Assembly: GCA_910577175.1 (NCBI GenBank)
Contig: CAJTLU010000005.1
Location: 1 to 64,000, forward strand
Direction of reading: 5' to 3'
Origin: an uncultured Lachnospiraceae bacterium
GTDB lineage: Bacteria; Bacillota; Clostridia; Lachnospirales; Lachnospiraceae
Length of the DNA stretch: 64,000 nucleotides
Under the pieces are notes generated by a model. That model searched no databases. It had not been told where the DNA came from and worked only from the letters and a program-made list of their open reading frames with translations. Shown here piece by piece: positions 30,221 to 38,417 of the stretch (position 1 is the first letter of the stretch; each line of letters begins with the position of its first letter). A program made the translations under genes and the position numbers.

Positions 30221-32395
30221 CTATTCCCCCGCTTTCAGAATCGAATGCTCTTGAAAATTTATTTTACTCTCATCTAATACATTAAACCATAAATCACCAT
30301 ACCTGAAATAAGCCTTTAGATTCGTATAGCTTTTGGAATCTGCTGTCTGTGCATAAGCAGCAAAGTTACCGACATAATATCCGCTATACGCCGATGGGGC
30401 GTTTACAAAATCATTTAAACTTCCTATCTGTCCATAATATGCCCTCATCAAAACTTTATTTGCCGCTTCCTTTGCCGCCACATACCTCTTTGGAAAACGA
30501 TCTGTATTATCTGCGTCTAAACTTTTATCATTTCTATTATGTGTCACTCTGTTCCACTTCTGCTCCTTTTCAGACCAATACCATGTACTATGTGCATAAA
30601 CATCTGTTATCAGATGTATTGCAATGCCATAAAGAAATAACTTTCTATTTTCATTGGTATCCTGAGCTCCTACATTTTGAAATACATTGCTCCAGCCAGA
30701 TGTCCCAATTTTTCCTTCTTTAAAATCTTCATAAATCCGGTTATAGTCATTTTGCAACATATTCCCTTGACTTAATTCTTCCACCTTACCATTTTTTAAA
30801 GCCAGCTTTGTCATAAAAATATAATTTGAAATATAATTCGAATTATATAAAGGTTTATAATCCTCTCTTATCTTTTTATTATTAACTACTCTTTCTTTGT
30901 ATTGCCTCTGCCACAGAAATCCATGATACGGGTTATCATCCATATCTTCAAGACCAGAGCCACCTTTGTCAGGATAATTACATGCATAGGATAGAATTTT
31001 CATTTGTTCTGCTGTAAAGCTCAATTTTAACTCTATTACCCCTGTATCAACTAAATACTGATGTCCTGGTGCCTCCCACATCCCCTCGACAACCTCCACC
31101 CCCGTAAAGGTTTCCACCGCCTTTTCGTTTTCCGGTATCGTTTTCAGGACCTCGCCCCAGAACTTCTCTTTCTGCTTCTCCTTTTTCTTTTGGTTCTTTT
31201 CCGCTTTATCAATATGCTTCTCATAAAGCTTTTTAAACTTATCGTTTATCTCAAGCGCATACCCCAGGTCAAGTACCCCGTTCCCGTATTCGTCCGGGGA
31301 ACCGTACAGGTTGGCACTGTAGTTTAACAGCATCCGTATGTAATCCACAGGCATTTCCGGGTTTAACTCCATCAGGATGGACGCCACCCCTGCCACGTGC
31401 GGCGCTGCCATGCTTGTACCGGACATCCCGGTAACGCCGCCGAAGATACCACTGGAGAGAATATCCTCGCCCGGCGCCATCAACTCCAGTGCCTCCCCTC
31501 CGGCACTGTCTTCTGCCGCAAGTCCTGCCGCCGTAACAGAGCCGACCGCAATTACCTCATCATATGCCGCGGGATAGGCAACAGTCTCCCCATTCCCTGC
31601 CGCCGCTACCAAAAGGATGCCTGCCGCGGCGGCTCTCTCAACCGCTTCCTCCAGCTCTTTTACGTTCTTTGCAATCCCAAAGCTCATGTTAATGATGTCC
31701 ACATCCTGCCCTACCGCCCAGTCGATTGCCTCCGCAATCCGTCCCACTGGCGCTTCCAGGTTCCCATCCAGCACGCGTGCCGAATAAAGCTCCACACGCG
31801 GATTGATACCGGTAATCCCCTCATCATTATCCAGTGCCGCGATAATCCCTGCAACCGCGGTCCCGTGCCCGCTCGGGTCCTCATAGAGCACATTTCGTTC
31901 ATCTTCTAGGATGAAATTTTTCCGTACGGCAACCGGGAGGTCGGTACTGAAATTAATGCCGGAGTCAATGACTGCAATCTTTATTTTCCTGCCGGATTCT
32001 TCCGCTTCCCCTGTATTTATGTTTCCCGCCTGTATCATCTGCTGATTCCATGACTTGCCGTTTTGGTTTCCCTGATTCCCGTGGTTTACCTTGACCTTTA
32101 TTTCCTTCTGCTTCTTGTCCTTGATTTTGTTCCCGAAGCCGCGGACAATATCCTGACTTTCCCCGGACGGGTTGCTTCCGAGGTTCCCTGTATCTGTATA
32201 TGCTCCCGGCTTCCCGCCTGCCATCCCGGCTCCTGTATCTGTATATGCTTTGGGCTTCCCGTCTGCCGCCCTGATGCTTCCTGCAACGGCATACCCTGAT
32301 ACAGGCAGACCGCTCACACTGATGCACAATGCCAGCAACAATACAGTAATTTTTTGAATGCTTCTTCTTTTTAACCATTTACTCTCTTTTTTCAT
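30221..32395 (-). CDS. Secreted subtilisin-like serine protease with phospholipase-C-like C-terminal domain
   Basis: A 724-residue exported protein with an N-terminal signal peptide (residues about 8-36). It contains two copies of a 15-residue unit GKP.AYTDTG and an S8 peptidase domain with Asp144 (AVIDSGIN), His177 (GHGTAVAG), oxyanion Asn268 (AAAGN) and Ser328 (GTSMAAPHVAG). After a Lys-rich helix, the last 300 residues contain HLITDVYAHSTW, an H-x3-D-x3-H pattern like zinc-dependent phospholipase C/P1 nuclease folds; this is inference. AAGGAG is nine bases before the chosen ATG; an ATG six bases upstream is possible. It heads the lipoprotein operon. Confidence 0.88.
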   Translation of the reverse strand: MKKESKWLKRRSIQKITVLLLALCISVSGLPVSGYAVAGSIRAADGKPKAYTDTGAGMAGGKPGAYTDTGNLGSNPSGESQDIVRGFGNKIKDKKQKEIKVKVNHGNQGNQNGKSWNQQMIQAGNINTGEAEESGRKIKIAVIDSGINFSTDLPVAVRKNFILEDERNVLYEDPSGHGTAVAGIIAALDNDEGITGINPRVELYSARVLDGNLEAPVGRIAEAIDWAVGQDVDIINMSFGIAKNVKELEEAVERAAAAGILLVAAAGNGETVAYPAAYDEVIAVGSVTAAGLAAEDSAGGEALELMAPGEDILSSGIFGGVTGMSGTSMAAPHVAGVASILMELNPEMPVDYIRMLLNYSANLYGSPDEYGNGVLDLGYALEINDKFKKLYEKHIDKAEKNQKKKEKQKEKFWGEVLKTIPENEKAVETFTGVEVVEGMWEAPGHQYLVDTGVIELKLSFTAEQMKILSYACNYPDKGGSGLEDMDDNPYHGFLWQRQYKERVVNNKKIREDYKPLYNSNYISNYIFMTKLALKNGKVEELSQGNMLQNDYNRIYEDFKEGKIGTSGWSNVFQNVGAQDTNENRKLFLYGIAIHLITDVYAHSTWYWSEKEQKWNRVTHNRNDKSLDADNTDRFPKRYVAAKEAANKVLMRAYYGQIGSLNDFVNAPSAYSGYYVGNFAAYAQTADSKSYTNLKAYFRYGDLWFNVLDESKINFQEHSILKAGE
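32187..32267 (-). repeat. Direct repeat inside the subtilase gene
   Basis: Two copies of a 36-base unit beginning CCTGTATCTGTATATGCT lie 45 bases apart, encoding the duplicated GKP.AYTDTG segment between signal peptide and protease domain. The unit is a possible slippage site that could vary the pro-region by multiples of 15 residues. Confidence 0.6.
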
Positions 32396-32496
32396 ATCCA
32401 TACACTCCTTTTTTATAGTATGTCCATGCTCTCCTGTAAGTCTTTTCCAACGCTATTTTGACTTTCCTGCTGTCTGTCTCCCCCTTTCCGCAACGA

Positions 32497-32585
32497 CCCT
32501 GTAGTCAAATACGCTGCAGCGAAAGCTACAGGGCATGACTTAGCTTCTCTTTCGCCTGTCCGCCCAGAGGGGCTGGGTATTTGAC
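32497..32585 (-). ncRNA. Candidate pseudoknotted leader RNA of the subtilase operon
   Basis: On the minus strand, GTCAAATAC (32585-32577) pairs with GTATTTGAC (32512-32504). Inside, CCCAG/CTGGG and GCGAAAG/CTTTCGC form two hairpins. The second loop contains CCCTGTAG, which pairs with CTACAGGG just 3' of the outer stem (32504-32497), an H-type pseudoknot. It lies about 100 bases before the subtilase start. I could not match it to c-di-GMP-I, c-di-GMP-II or another riboswitch class that I know. Strand is inferred from the operon. Confidence 0.45.
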
Positions 32586-32647
32586 CCCGCAGGTGCGCTC
32601 GGATAGTGCAACTATATTTGTACCATCCTCCCTTTGCCTTCGCGCAA

Positions 32648-32694
32648 ATAAAAAAATTCCCCCGGCTGCAGTCAAAGCATCTGCAGCCGGGGGA
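32648..32694 (-). terminator. Strong terminator/attenuator in the subtilase operon leader
   Basis: On the minus strand, TCCCCCGGCTGCAG and CTGCAGCCGGGGGA form a 14-bp perfect stem with a 9-base loop, followed by ATTTTTTT. It lies about 150 bases downstream of a strong promoter and about 250 bases before the subtilase start, so it would stop most transcripts unless controlled. Confidence 0.85.
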
Positions 32695-32800
32695 GAAACT
32701 CCTGAAATCAGAAAACCTGTTTTCCGATAAATTTCTTTTTCACTCCCGTACCTTGCATTTTTACGATTCTACAAAATTCCATAAATCTGCTTTATTCTAC
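32648..32800 (-). ncRNA. Candidate short leader transcript or small RNA
   Basis: The promoter at 32807-32835 and the terminator at 32648-32694 define an RNA of about 150 bases. It has a 24-codon frame, MEFCRIVKMQGTGVKKKFIG..., without a clear ribosome-binding site. It may be the attenuated leader of the subtilase operon or an independent small RNA. The alpha/beta hydrolase gene upstream ends 178 bases earlier without an obvious terminator. Confidence 0.45.
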
Positions 32801-32806
32801 CCTTTT

Positions 32807-32835
32807 ATATTAGCATAATTTCCCTTTTCTGTCAA
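32807..32835 (-). promoter_or_regulatory. Strong sigma-A promoter upstream of the subtilase operon
   Basis: On the minus strand, TTGACA (32830-32835), exactly 17 bases, then TAATAT (32807-32812). Both hexamers match those of the rpoB promoter in this window, implying high activity. It drives the attenuated leader described above. Confidence 0.75.
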
Positions 32836-32977
32836 TTATTTCCCTGTCCGGGTTTCCACGTATTTTAAGTAATTTTAAAGGTCCTGGTGCTGTATGACAA
32901 GCTGATTTCGTATTTGCCCGAAGGAACAGACTTTTCACATAGCCAGAAGAGGCGCTAAGACAAAAACAAGAAAAAAG

Positions 32978-33664
32978 TTACCGGATTGTCTGTAAAAACT
33001 CTTCCACCTCTTTATTGAAGGTAACGTATCTTTTATTTGCAATAAAGTGATTCCCTTTTATAATCGATAATTTGGCATCAGGTATATTTTCCGCAATCTT
33101 CTTTGTATGGGACTCCTTAATCATATCCCTTCTTCCACAGATTACGAGCGTGGGAGCTGTTATTTTTGATAATTCATTTAACCGGATATTCGGCTCATTT
33201 ACCATTAAGCCGAGCAATTCGGCATTCTTTTTCGCACCGGGCGACTTTGCAGCAAATCGTTTTGCTATTTTGTATCCTATTTCAATCGGGATTTGTGTCG
33301 TTCTTTTTACCCCCTCCGGATTCAGGTTTCCTCCGTTTAATATCAATGCCTTTACCTTGTTTGGATATTTTATTGCAAATTTCATTGCTATATTTGCCCC
33401 GTCTGAAAACCCCAGAATAACTGCTTTTGAAATTCCAAGGTCTTCCATAAAATCATACAGGTCACGGGAAAACTGTTCTATCGTAAAAGGTTTTGTACCT
33501 CTTGGCGATTTACCGTGCCCCCGTGTGTCCAAAGCAATCACCCTGTATCTGTCGCTAAAATAATCTATCTGATTCTTGAAATAGGAGCCATCCCCTCCGT
33601 TCCCGTGTAAAAAGAGAAGCGGCTCTCCATTTCCTTTTTCCTGATAATATAAAGCGATATCCAT
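32978..33664 (-). CDS. Alpha/beta-fold hydrolase
   Basis: A 228-residue cytosolic alpha/beta hydrolase. The oxyanion motif FLHGNGGDGSYF, nucleophile elbow GFSDGAN (Ser), acid in CGRRDMIKES and terminal KGNHFIANKR (His) complete a Ser-Asp-His triad. The cap is short. Family members are esterases, lactonases or C-C hydrolases, and the substrate cannot be told from sequence. Nearby genes do not define a pathway. Confidence 0.88.
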   Translation of the reverse strand: MDIALYYQEKGNGEPLLFLHGNGGDGSYFKNQIDYFSDRYRVIALDTRGHGKSPRGTKPFTIEQFSRDLYDFMEDLGISKAVILGFSDGANIAMKFAIKYPNKVKALILNGGNLNPEGVKRTTQIPIEIGYKIAKRFAAKSPGAKKNAELLGLMVNEPNIRLNELSKITAPTLVICGRRDMIKESHTKKIAENIPDAKLSIIKGNHFIANKRYVTFNKEVEEFLQTIR

Positions 33665-33736
33665 TTATGTCTCCTCGTAAAATCCCGACTATGCTTTGAT
33701 GATTTTTAAATGAAACAGCAATCGTATGGCATTTCC

Positions 33737-34426
33737 CTACAGCTTCTCCGTATTATACTCCTTTATGCACAGGCTGATTTTTAAGTTTCCGTTCCTGCAG
33801 CGGATTTCGTCGATAAACGCCTTCTCATCCGCCTTCTGCTTCATCTGTACCCGGTAGGTCAGCTCGAACAGCGTCCCCATGTTCGTTGTTCTGACACGCT
33901 CTAAGGATGCCGCTTTCGTATACTTTTCAAAAATATCGTCGAACGCCCCGTTATAGCTCATATCCTCCGGAATCAGGATGCTCAGCTGCTTCGTCGTATC
34001 CTTAAAGCAGACTGCCACGACCTTGAACGCAACCAGGACAATGACACATAATACTGCCAGGACACTGAAGGCAAGCGTAATATAGCCGAGTCCGCAAGAA
34101 AGTCCCGCCGCCATTGCCATAAACACGAGGGAAATGTCCTTTGACTCCCCCGGCGCGCTCCGGAATCTGACAAGCGCAAATACGCCCGCAATGGAAAACG
34201 CCCGCGCCACGTTGCTGCCGACCAGGATAATGACAAGCGTCACAATCGCCGGAAGCATCAGCATACTGACAATAAAGCTGAACGAACGCCTGCTTCTTTC
34301 CGTAATCAGGATATAAACCGCCGCAATAATCACCCCGATTAACACTGCCGCCAGCATATACGAAAGCGTGTCCGTCACACTGATTGCAGCCTCCTGCTCC
34401 GGTACTCCGAATAATTTCTCCAACAT
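33737..34426 (-). CDS. DUF4956 membrane protein (VTC partner)
   Basis: A 229-residue membrane protein with three or four helices. The DUF4956 hallmark FALVRFRSAPGESKDISLVF follows the second helix, and a cytosolic beta-rich C-terminus lies after residue 150. DUF4956 genes habitually neighbour VTC-domain genes, as here, with 35 bases between them. The pair may form a membrane-bound polyphosphate-related complex, which is inference from gene order. GAAGGAAAG-like sequence stands upstream. Confidence 0.88.
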   Translation of the reverse strand: MLEKLFGVPEQEAAISVTDTLSYMLAAVLIGVIIAAVYILITERSRRSFSFIVSMLMLPAIVTLVIILVGSNVARAFSIAGVFALVRFRSAPGESKDISLVFMAMAAGLSCGLGYITLAFSVLAVLCVIVLVAFKVVAVCFKDTTKQLSILIPEDMSYNGAFDDIFEKYTKAASLERVRTTNMGTLFELTYRVQMKQKADEKAFIDEIRCRNGNLKISLCIKEYNTEKL

Positions 34427-34461
34427 AACTTTCCTTCTCCTTTTATCTTTCTCTTGTTATC

Positions 34462-35241
34462 TCATGCCATGCGCTCAAATCCGTCCCGGCATTCCTCCTC
34501 TGTCGGAGCCGCCTCACGCTGCATCGGCGCCTCTCCTGCAAGGTAATGCTTATATTCCGTTCCATATTTGGAAAAGGAGGCCGGATAAATGTGAAGCTCT
34601 GAAAGGAGTCTTGTCATCCACAGCGGCATTGCCTTATCAATTTTAATTTCCATAACCCACTCATCTTCCGGAAGAAGCTTCTCCCCGTATACGCCATAAT
34701 GAAGCCCGAGGTCATACCGTCTGGTCGTAATGTCACGGTCAAAGGTGATTCTGAAGTCCTTATCCTCTTTTCCGAACATTGCTGCCCGCCGGTAGGATAA
34801 AAACACCGCCGGAACCAGCTCCATCCTGTGTATAAGGTAATACAGCTCATTTAAAACCTGTGCATTCATGTAAGGCTTATACTCCGGCAGCCTGCCGGTT
34901 TTTACAAACGAATACGCCTCCGTTAATGTCAGCCTGGTTCTCCGCTTATTGACCAGTCCGTTATACTTTTTCTTGATTTCCAGAAACACCTTGTCCTCCG
35001 GCGCCGCCAACCCGTAGCTTCTGAGCCGCAGCTTTTCCTTGTAAAAGGTCTCCTCTGTAGAATGCCGGATTAAATCGTTCTGCGGCGTATCATAATAAAT
35101 ATTACAGATTGTATAAAGCCCGCCGTCCCGGCTGTAGGCATCCGCCTCCATATATTCCGGAAGACGTTCCCTGAGCCTTTGATAACATGCATCATTAATA
35201 CGGTATTTTTTCTCATACCGGTTAAATACCTCAATTGCCAT
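34462..35241 (-). CDS. VTC-domain polyphosphate polymerase-like protein
   Basis: A 259-residue protein of the VTC/CYTH tunnel fold, related to the catalytic domain of yeast Vtc4 that makes polyphosphate from ATP. It has the basic start RYEKKYRI, the strand pattern CNIYYDTP, EKLRLRSYG, FLEIKKKYNGLVNKRR and the acidic strand EWVMEIKI. These Lys/Arg/Glu residues line the tunnel in the family. CAAAGGAGGGGG supports the ATG at 35241 over the longer frame. It leads the unit with the DUF4956 gene; no CotH gene, another frequent neighbour, is present. Confidence 0.85.
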   Translation of the reverse strand: MAIEVFNRYEKKYRINDACYQRLRERLPEYMEADAYSRDGGLYTICNIYYDTPQNDLIRHSTEETFYKEKLRLRSYGLAAPEDKVFLEIKKKYNGLVNKRRTRLTLTEAYSFVKTGRLPEYKPYMNAQVLNELYYLIHRMELVPAVFLSYRRAAMFGKEDKDFRITFDRDITTRRYDLGLHYGVYGEKLLPEDEWVMEIKIDKAMPLWMTRLLSELHIYPASFSKYGTEYKHYLAGEAPMQREAAPTEEECRDGFERMA

Positions 35242-35505
35242 ACGTCCCCCTCCTTTGCTCCTGCTATCTATCATATAAGATAGATGTGTGTAATCTGTGA
35301 ATAAAAAATGTATATTTATGGAATAAATAGGCCTTCCGCGGACTCTCACACCGGTATCACACGATATTTCCTACGAAGCAGAAAAAGCTGCCGCGCTCAG
35401 CACGGCAGCCTCAAACCTCTCCGGCAGGGCCTGCCGGAGCCGCTTTCCCTGATAAATCTGTCTTATTATACCACCTTCCTGAGTTTTTTTCAATCAATTA
35501 TCTTT

Positions 35506-35603
35506 CTTGAGTTTCCTCATTTTTTAAATAACCCGGAAAAGTTCCGCAGGCTACTGCGCAGCCTGCGGAACGCAAAAAGACATGCAAAATGCGGAAACTT
35601 AAG
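35506..35603. repeat. Terminal-inverted-repeat element, 98 bp
   Basis: CTTGAGTTTCCTCATTTTTT at the left is mirrored by AAAATGCGGAAACTTAAG at the right. Inside is the hairpin GTTCCGCAGGCT / AGCCTGCGGAAC with a seven-base loop (35541-35571), followed on the minus strand by TTTTCC, a terminator for the gene ending at 35605. The element stops one base before that stop codon, so it appears to have landed there and to serve as the terminator. Confidence 0.65.
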
Positions 35604-35604
35604 A

Positions 35605-36735
35605 TTATTTCAAATACTCCGCCAAAACCTCTCTTAGCAGCACTTCATAGGAAGTTTCCGTCGCTGCTGCCGCCTCTGCCTCTGCTGCTTCTGCTGCAGT
35701 TTCTTCCTGTGGCTTCAAGACTTCTTCCTGCAGTGTTACAGTTTCCTCCGACAGTGTCATAGTTTCTTCCCTAAATGCCAGCGCCTCCTCAGGTCCTTCC
35801 TCTGCCACGACTTTGCTCTCCCTTACGGAAGCTGCTTCCCTGACACGCTCACGGCTCTTCTGCTCTGCAAGCTGTCTTGCCTCCATCTGCCTGCGTTCCC
35901 GCAGCAGTTCCTCGGTAAGTCTCCGCTTTTCCATCTGCGCCTTACATTGTCTCTGCTTCTGCTCCTTGCTCAGCTGCATAATCAGTCTTTTTTCCTTCCG
36001 GCGCTCCCTCCCTGCGCGGATTCTGCTGTTGTGGAGATAACGCTTTCTTGCCTTTTCTTCCTTTTTTACTGCCTTTTTTGCTATCCGCACTGCCCGCTTC
36101 TGCAGGGCTTTTTCTTTTTTTACTTCCTTCTTATCGTTATGTAGCTGCTTCTCCTTGCTGCGCTTTCTGCGTACTGCTTCTGCTTCCTCCACCGCACAGG
36201 CCGCCTGCCCCTTACCATACTGCCTGTCCCATTCCATGAAACAACGGTTTTCAATATAGTCTCCGATGCAAAGCCTTATCCTTTCACGCTTTTCCCGCAA
36301 CCCGGCAAATACATCCAGCAATAACAGCACTCCTGCCGACATCACGCTGAAAAACAACATCGCAAGAATCATCCTGCCATCACATTCCCACAGAACCCCG
36401 CCTAACGCGGAGAGCGCTCCTGCAAGCAGCACAAGCAGCACCGAGCGTTCTGCAATGCCTTCCCAGATTCCTGTCCGGATTCCCAAAGCCTTACACCTTG
36501 CCAGACGGTATTCCAGATAAACCATTACGTTTCTTATCCGGGTTCCGTCCTGCAGACGCCGAAGTAATTCCTCCCTGATCTCACAAACCGTCCTGTGGTT
36601 TGTCGTATCCGGATTCTTACATGCGGCTCCAAGCAGACTGTAATATGTCCAAAGCACCAGCCGCGCAATCAGACTGATTCCCAGTATTACTCCCGTCAGA
36701 GCCAGTCCGCCACCTTGTTCCAGTAATTCCTTCAT
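35605..36735 (-). CDS. Membrane protein with long charged coiled coil, 376 aa
   Basis: I do not recognise a family. Hydrophobic helices occupy residues about 10-35, 94-112 and 120-140. They are followed by roughly 130 residues dominated by Lys, Arg and Glu, likely a long single helix or coiled coil. A Glu/Ala-rich tail ends in YEVLLREVLAEYLK. The opposite-charge middle and tail suggest an extended cytosolic arm. AAAGGAG lies upstream of the ATG. It is transcribed alone. A scaffold role is possible but unsupported. Confidence 0.7.
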   Translation of the reverse strand: MKELLEQGGGLALTGVILGISLIARLVLWTYYSLLGAACKNPDTTNHRTVCEIREELLRRLQDGTRIRNVMVYLEYRLARCKALGIRTGIWEGIAERSVLLVLLAGALSALGGVLWECDGRMILAMLFFSVMSAGVLLLLDVFAGLREKRERIRLCIGDYIENRCFMEWDRQYGKGQAACAVEEAEAVRRKRSKEKQLHNDKKEVKKEKALQKRAVRIAKKAVKKEEKARKRYLHNSRIRAGRERRKEKRLIMQLSKEQKQRQCKAQMEKRRLTEELLRERRQMEARQLAEQKSRERVREAASVRESKVVAEEGPEEALAFREETMTLSEETVTLQEEVLKPQEETAAEAAEAEAAAATETSYEVLLREVLAEYLK

Positions 36736-36888
36736 ATATACTCCTTTCCGTACGCCATAGCTGCATCGCTTGTACTTTACGGAACTAAGTATATCTCATT
36801 TTACTTTTTTTGGAAGACAAAAATTACAAATTTTCCCACTTTATTTCAGAATATCCGACAACGTGCATCAAAATTCTCCCTGCCACGG

Positions 36889-37677
36889 TCAGACACCTCT
36901 CCTTCTGCGGTAGGTCTCATAAACGAGGAGTGCCGCTGCCACCGCCGCATTCAGCGACTCTGCTTTTCCTTCCATCGGGATTTTCACAAGACAGTCCGCC
37001 GCTTCTGCCGCAGCACTGCTCAAACCACCTGCTTCATTTCCTATCAGGATAACTGTTTTTCCTGCATATGCGGGCATATCATACTCCTGCGTTCCGGCAA
37101 GATGCGCCGCATAAAGACATGCGCCGCCCCGCTTTAGTTCCGAAAGCTCTGCAAGAAAATTCTCCGTATAAAAATGAGGGACACGGAAAATTGCCCCCAT
37201 TGTGGAACGGACTACCTTCGGATTATACATATCAACTGAATTCCGGCTTAAAATCACCCCGGTCACACCGGCAGCCTCCGCAGTACGGAGTATCGTACCA
37301 AGATTCCCGGGGTCGCGCAAATCCTCCAGTGCAAGCCAGACCGCATCCTCCCGTTCCAAAAGCCTCTGCTTGTCATACTGTGGCATCCGTACTGCTGCCA
37401 GAACCCCCTGCGGCTCCATAGTATCCGCCATGACCTTCATTACTTCATCCGAGACAATCTCATAACCAATGCCGGAAATTGCCTTCTCCTGCTCCGGAAA
37501 CGCCGCATACTCCTCCGTAACATAAAGCTCTGCCACTGCTTCGGGCGCGTCGCGCAGCACCTCCTCAAGCATCTTCCTTCCCTCTATTACAAACAGCCCC
37601 TGCTCTCTTCGCTCCCGCGCCTTTTTCTGCAGCTGTACAATATGTTTTACCCGCGGGTTTGCCGTACTGCTTATCAT
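36889..37677 (-). CDS. TrmH/SpoU-family RNA 2'-O-methyltransferase
   Basis: A 262-residue SPOUT methyltransferase. An N-terminal substrate-binding domain (QGLFVIEGRKMLEEVL) precedes the three SpoU motifs: EDLRDPGNLGTILRTAEAAG, VILIGNEAGGLS and IPMEGKAESLNAAVAAALL, which build the knotted SAM site. It modifies rRNA or tRNA ribose; the target is unknown. An ATG at 37701 overlaps the ktrA stop as TAATG and could be used, but family alignment favours MISSTANPRVK at 37677 with AAAGGA nine bases upstream. It is translationally linked to the Ktr genes. Confidence 0.9.
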   Translation of the reverse strand: MISSTANPRVKHIVQLQKKARERREQGLFVIEGRKMLEEVLRDAPEAVAELYVTEEYAAFPEQEKAISGIGYEIVSDEVMKVMADTMEPQGVLAAVRMPQYDKQRLLEREDAVWLALEDLRDPGNLGTILRTAEAAGVTGVILSRNSVDMYNPKVVRSTMGAIFRVPHFYTENFLAELSELKRGGACLYAAHLAGTQEYDMPAYAGKTVILIGNEAGGLSSAAAEAADCLVKIPMEGKAESLNAAVAAALLVYETYRRRRGV

Positions 37678-37700
37678 TCCTTCCGTTCCTTTCCGGCGCA

Positions 37701-38372
37701 TTATTTCCCAGATTCCCGTAACTTATTTAGCTCCTCATTTTTCCCGATAACAATCAGGATATCCTCCTCGCTCAACGGCTCTGTCGCCTCTGGCGTAATA
37801 TTCAGCTTTCCATTCCGGCGGATTCCGATTACATTCAATTTCCGCTTTGCACGCAGATTCAGATCAATCAGGCTTTTCCCAACCCAGTCCGGCGGCGTTG
37901 CAAGCTCCACCAGACTAAAGACCGAAGAAAGCTCGATGGCATCAAAAAAGTTCCCTTCGATTAAATTATTTGCAATGCGGATTCCGGTTTCCTTTTCCGG
38001 AAATACAACCAAATCCGCGCCGACCTTCCTGAGAATCTTTGCATGCAGCTCGTTTTGCGCCTTTGCCAGCACATACGGGATTCCGCACTCCTTCGCAAGA
38101 ATTGTCACCAGTACGCTCGCCTCGATATCCTCGCCGATTGCGACGACGGCGCCGTCAAAATTCCCGACCCCGAGCGACTCCAGTGCCTCCGCATCCACAA
38201 TGTCACAAGTCACGGCATAGGTTACGCTGTCTGCAATATCCTTTACCTTCTCTGCATTGTTATCCACTGCCATAACCTCGCAGCCGCCGTCGGCAAGTGA
38301 GGTCGCTACACTTCTCCCGAACCTTCCCAGGCCAAATACCACAAATTCTTTCTTTTTTCCTCTTTTCGACAT
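37701..38372 (-). CDS. ktrA: Ktr/Trk potassium uptake regulatory subunit
   Basis: A 223-residue RCK protein that gates the KtrB channel. The RCK_N Rossmann fold opens with VVFGLGRFGRSVATSLADGG, a nucleotide-binding GxGxxG-type loop (ATP/ADP in the family), and acidic VDNN. The RCK_C domain (LVELATPPDWVGKSLIDLNL to the end) is a regulatory ligand domain, often c-di-AMP-binding in Firmicutes. It lies 45 bases after ktrB on the same strand. Length matches KtrA/KtrC. Confidence 0.92.
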   Translation of the reverse strand: MSKRGKKKEFVVFGLGRFGRSVATSLADGGCEVMAVDNNAEKVKDIADSVTYAVTCDIVDAEALESLGVGNFDGAVVAIGEDIEASVLVTILAKECGIPYVLAKAQNELHAKILRKVGADLVVFPEKETGIRIANNLIEGNFFDAIELSSVFSLVELATPPDWVGKSLIDLNLRAKRKLNVIGIRRNGKLNITPEATEPLSEEDILIVIGKNEELNKLRESGK

Positions 38373-38417
38373 ACTTCTCCTTCTGCCGCACCCTGCGGCC
38401 GCATGCGTTCCGTTTCC

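Noticed and set aside
30349..30723. A 124-codon plus-strand frame inside the subtilase gene
   Set aside because: Antisense shadow of a well-supported protease gene, with no ribosome-binding site or family match.
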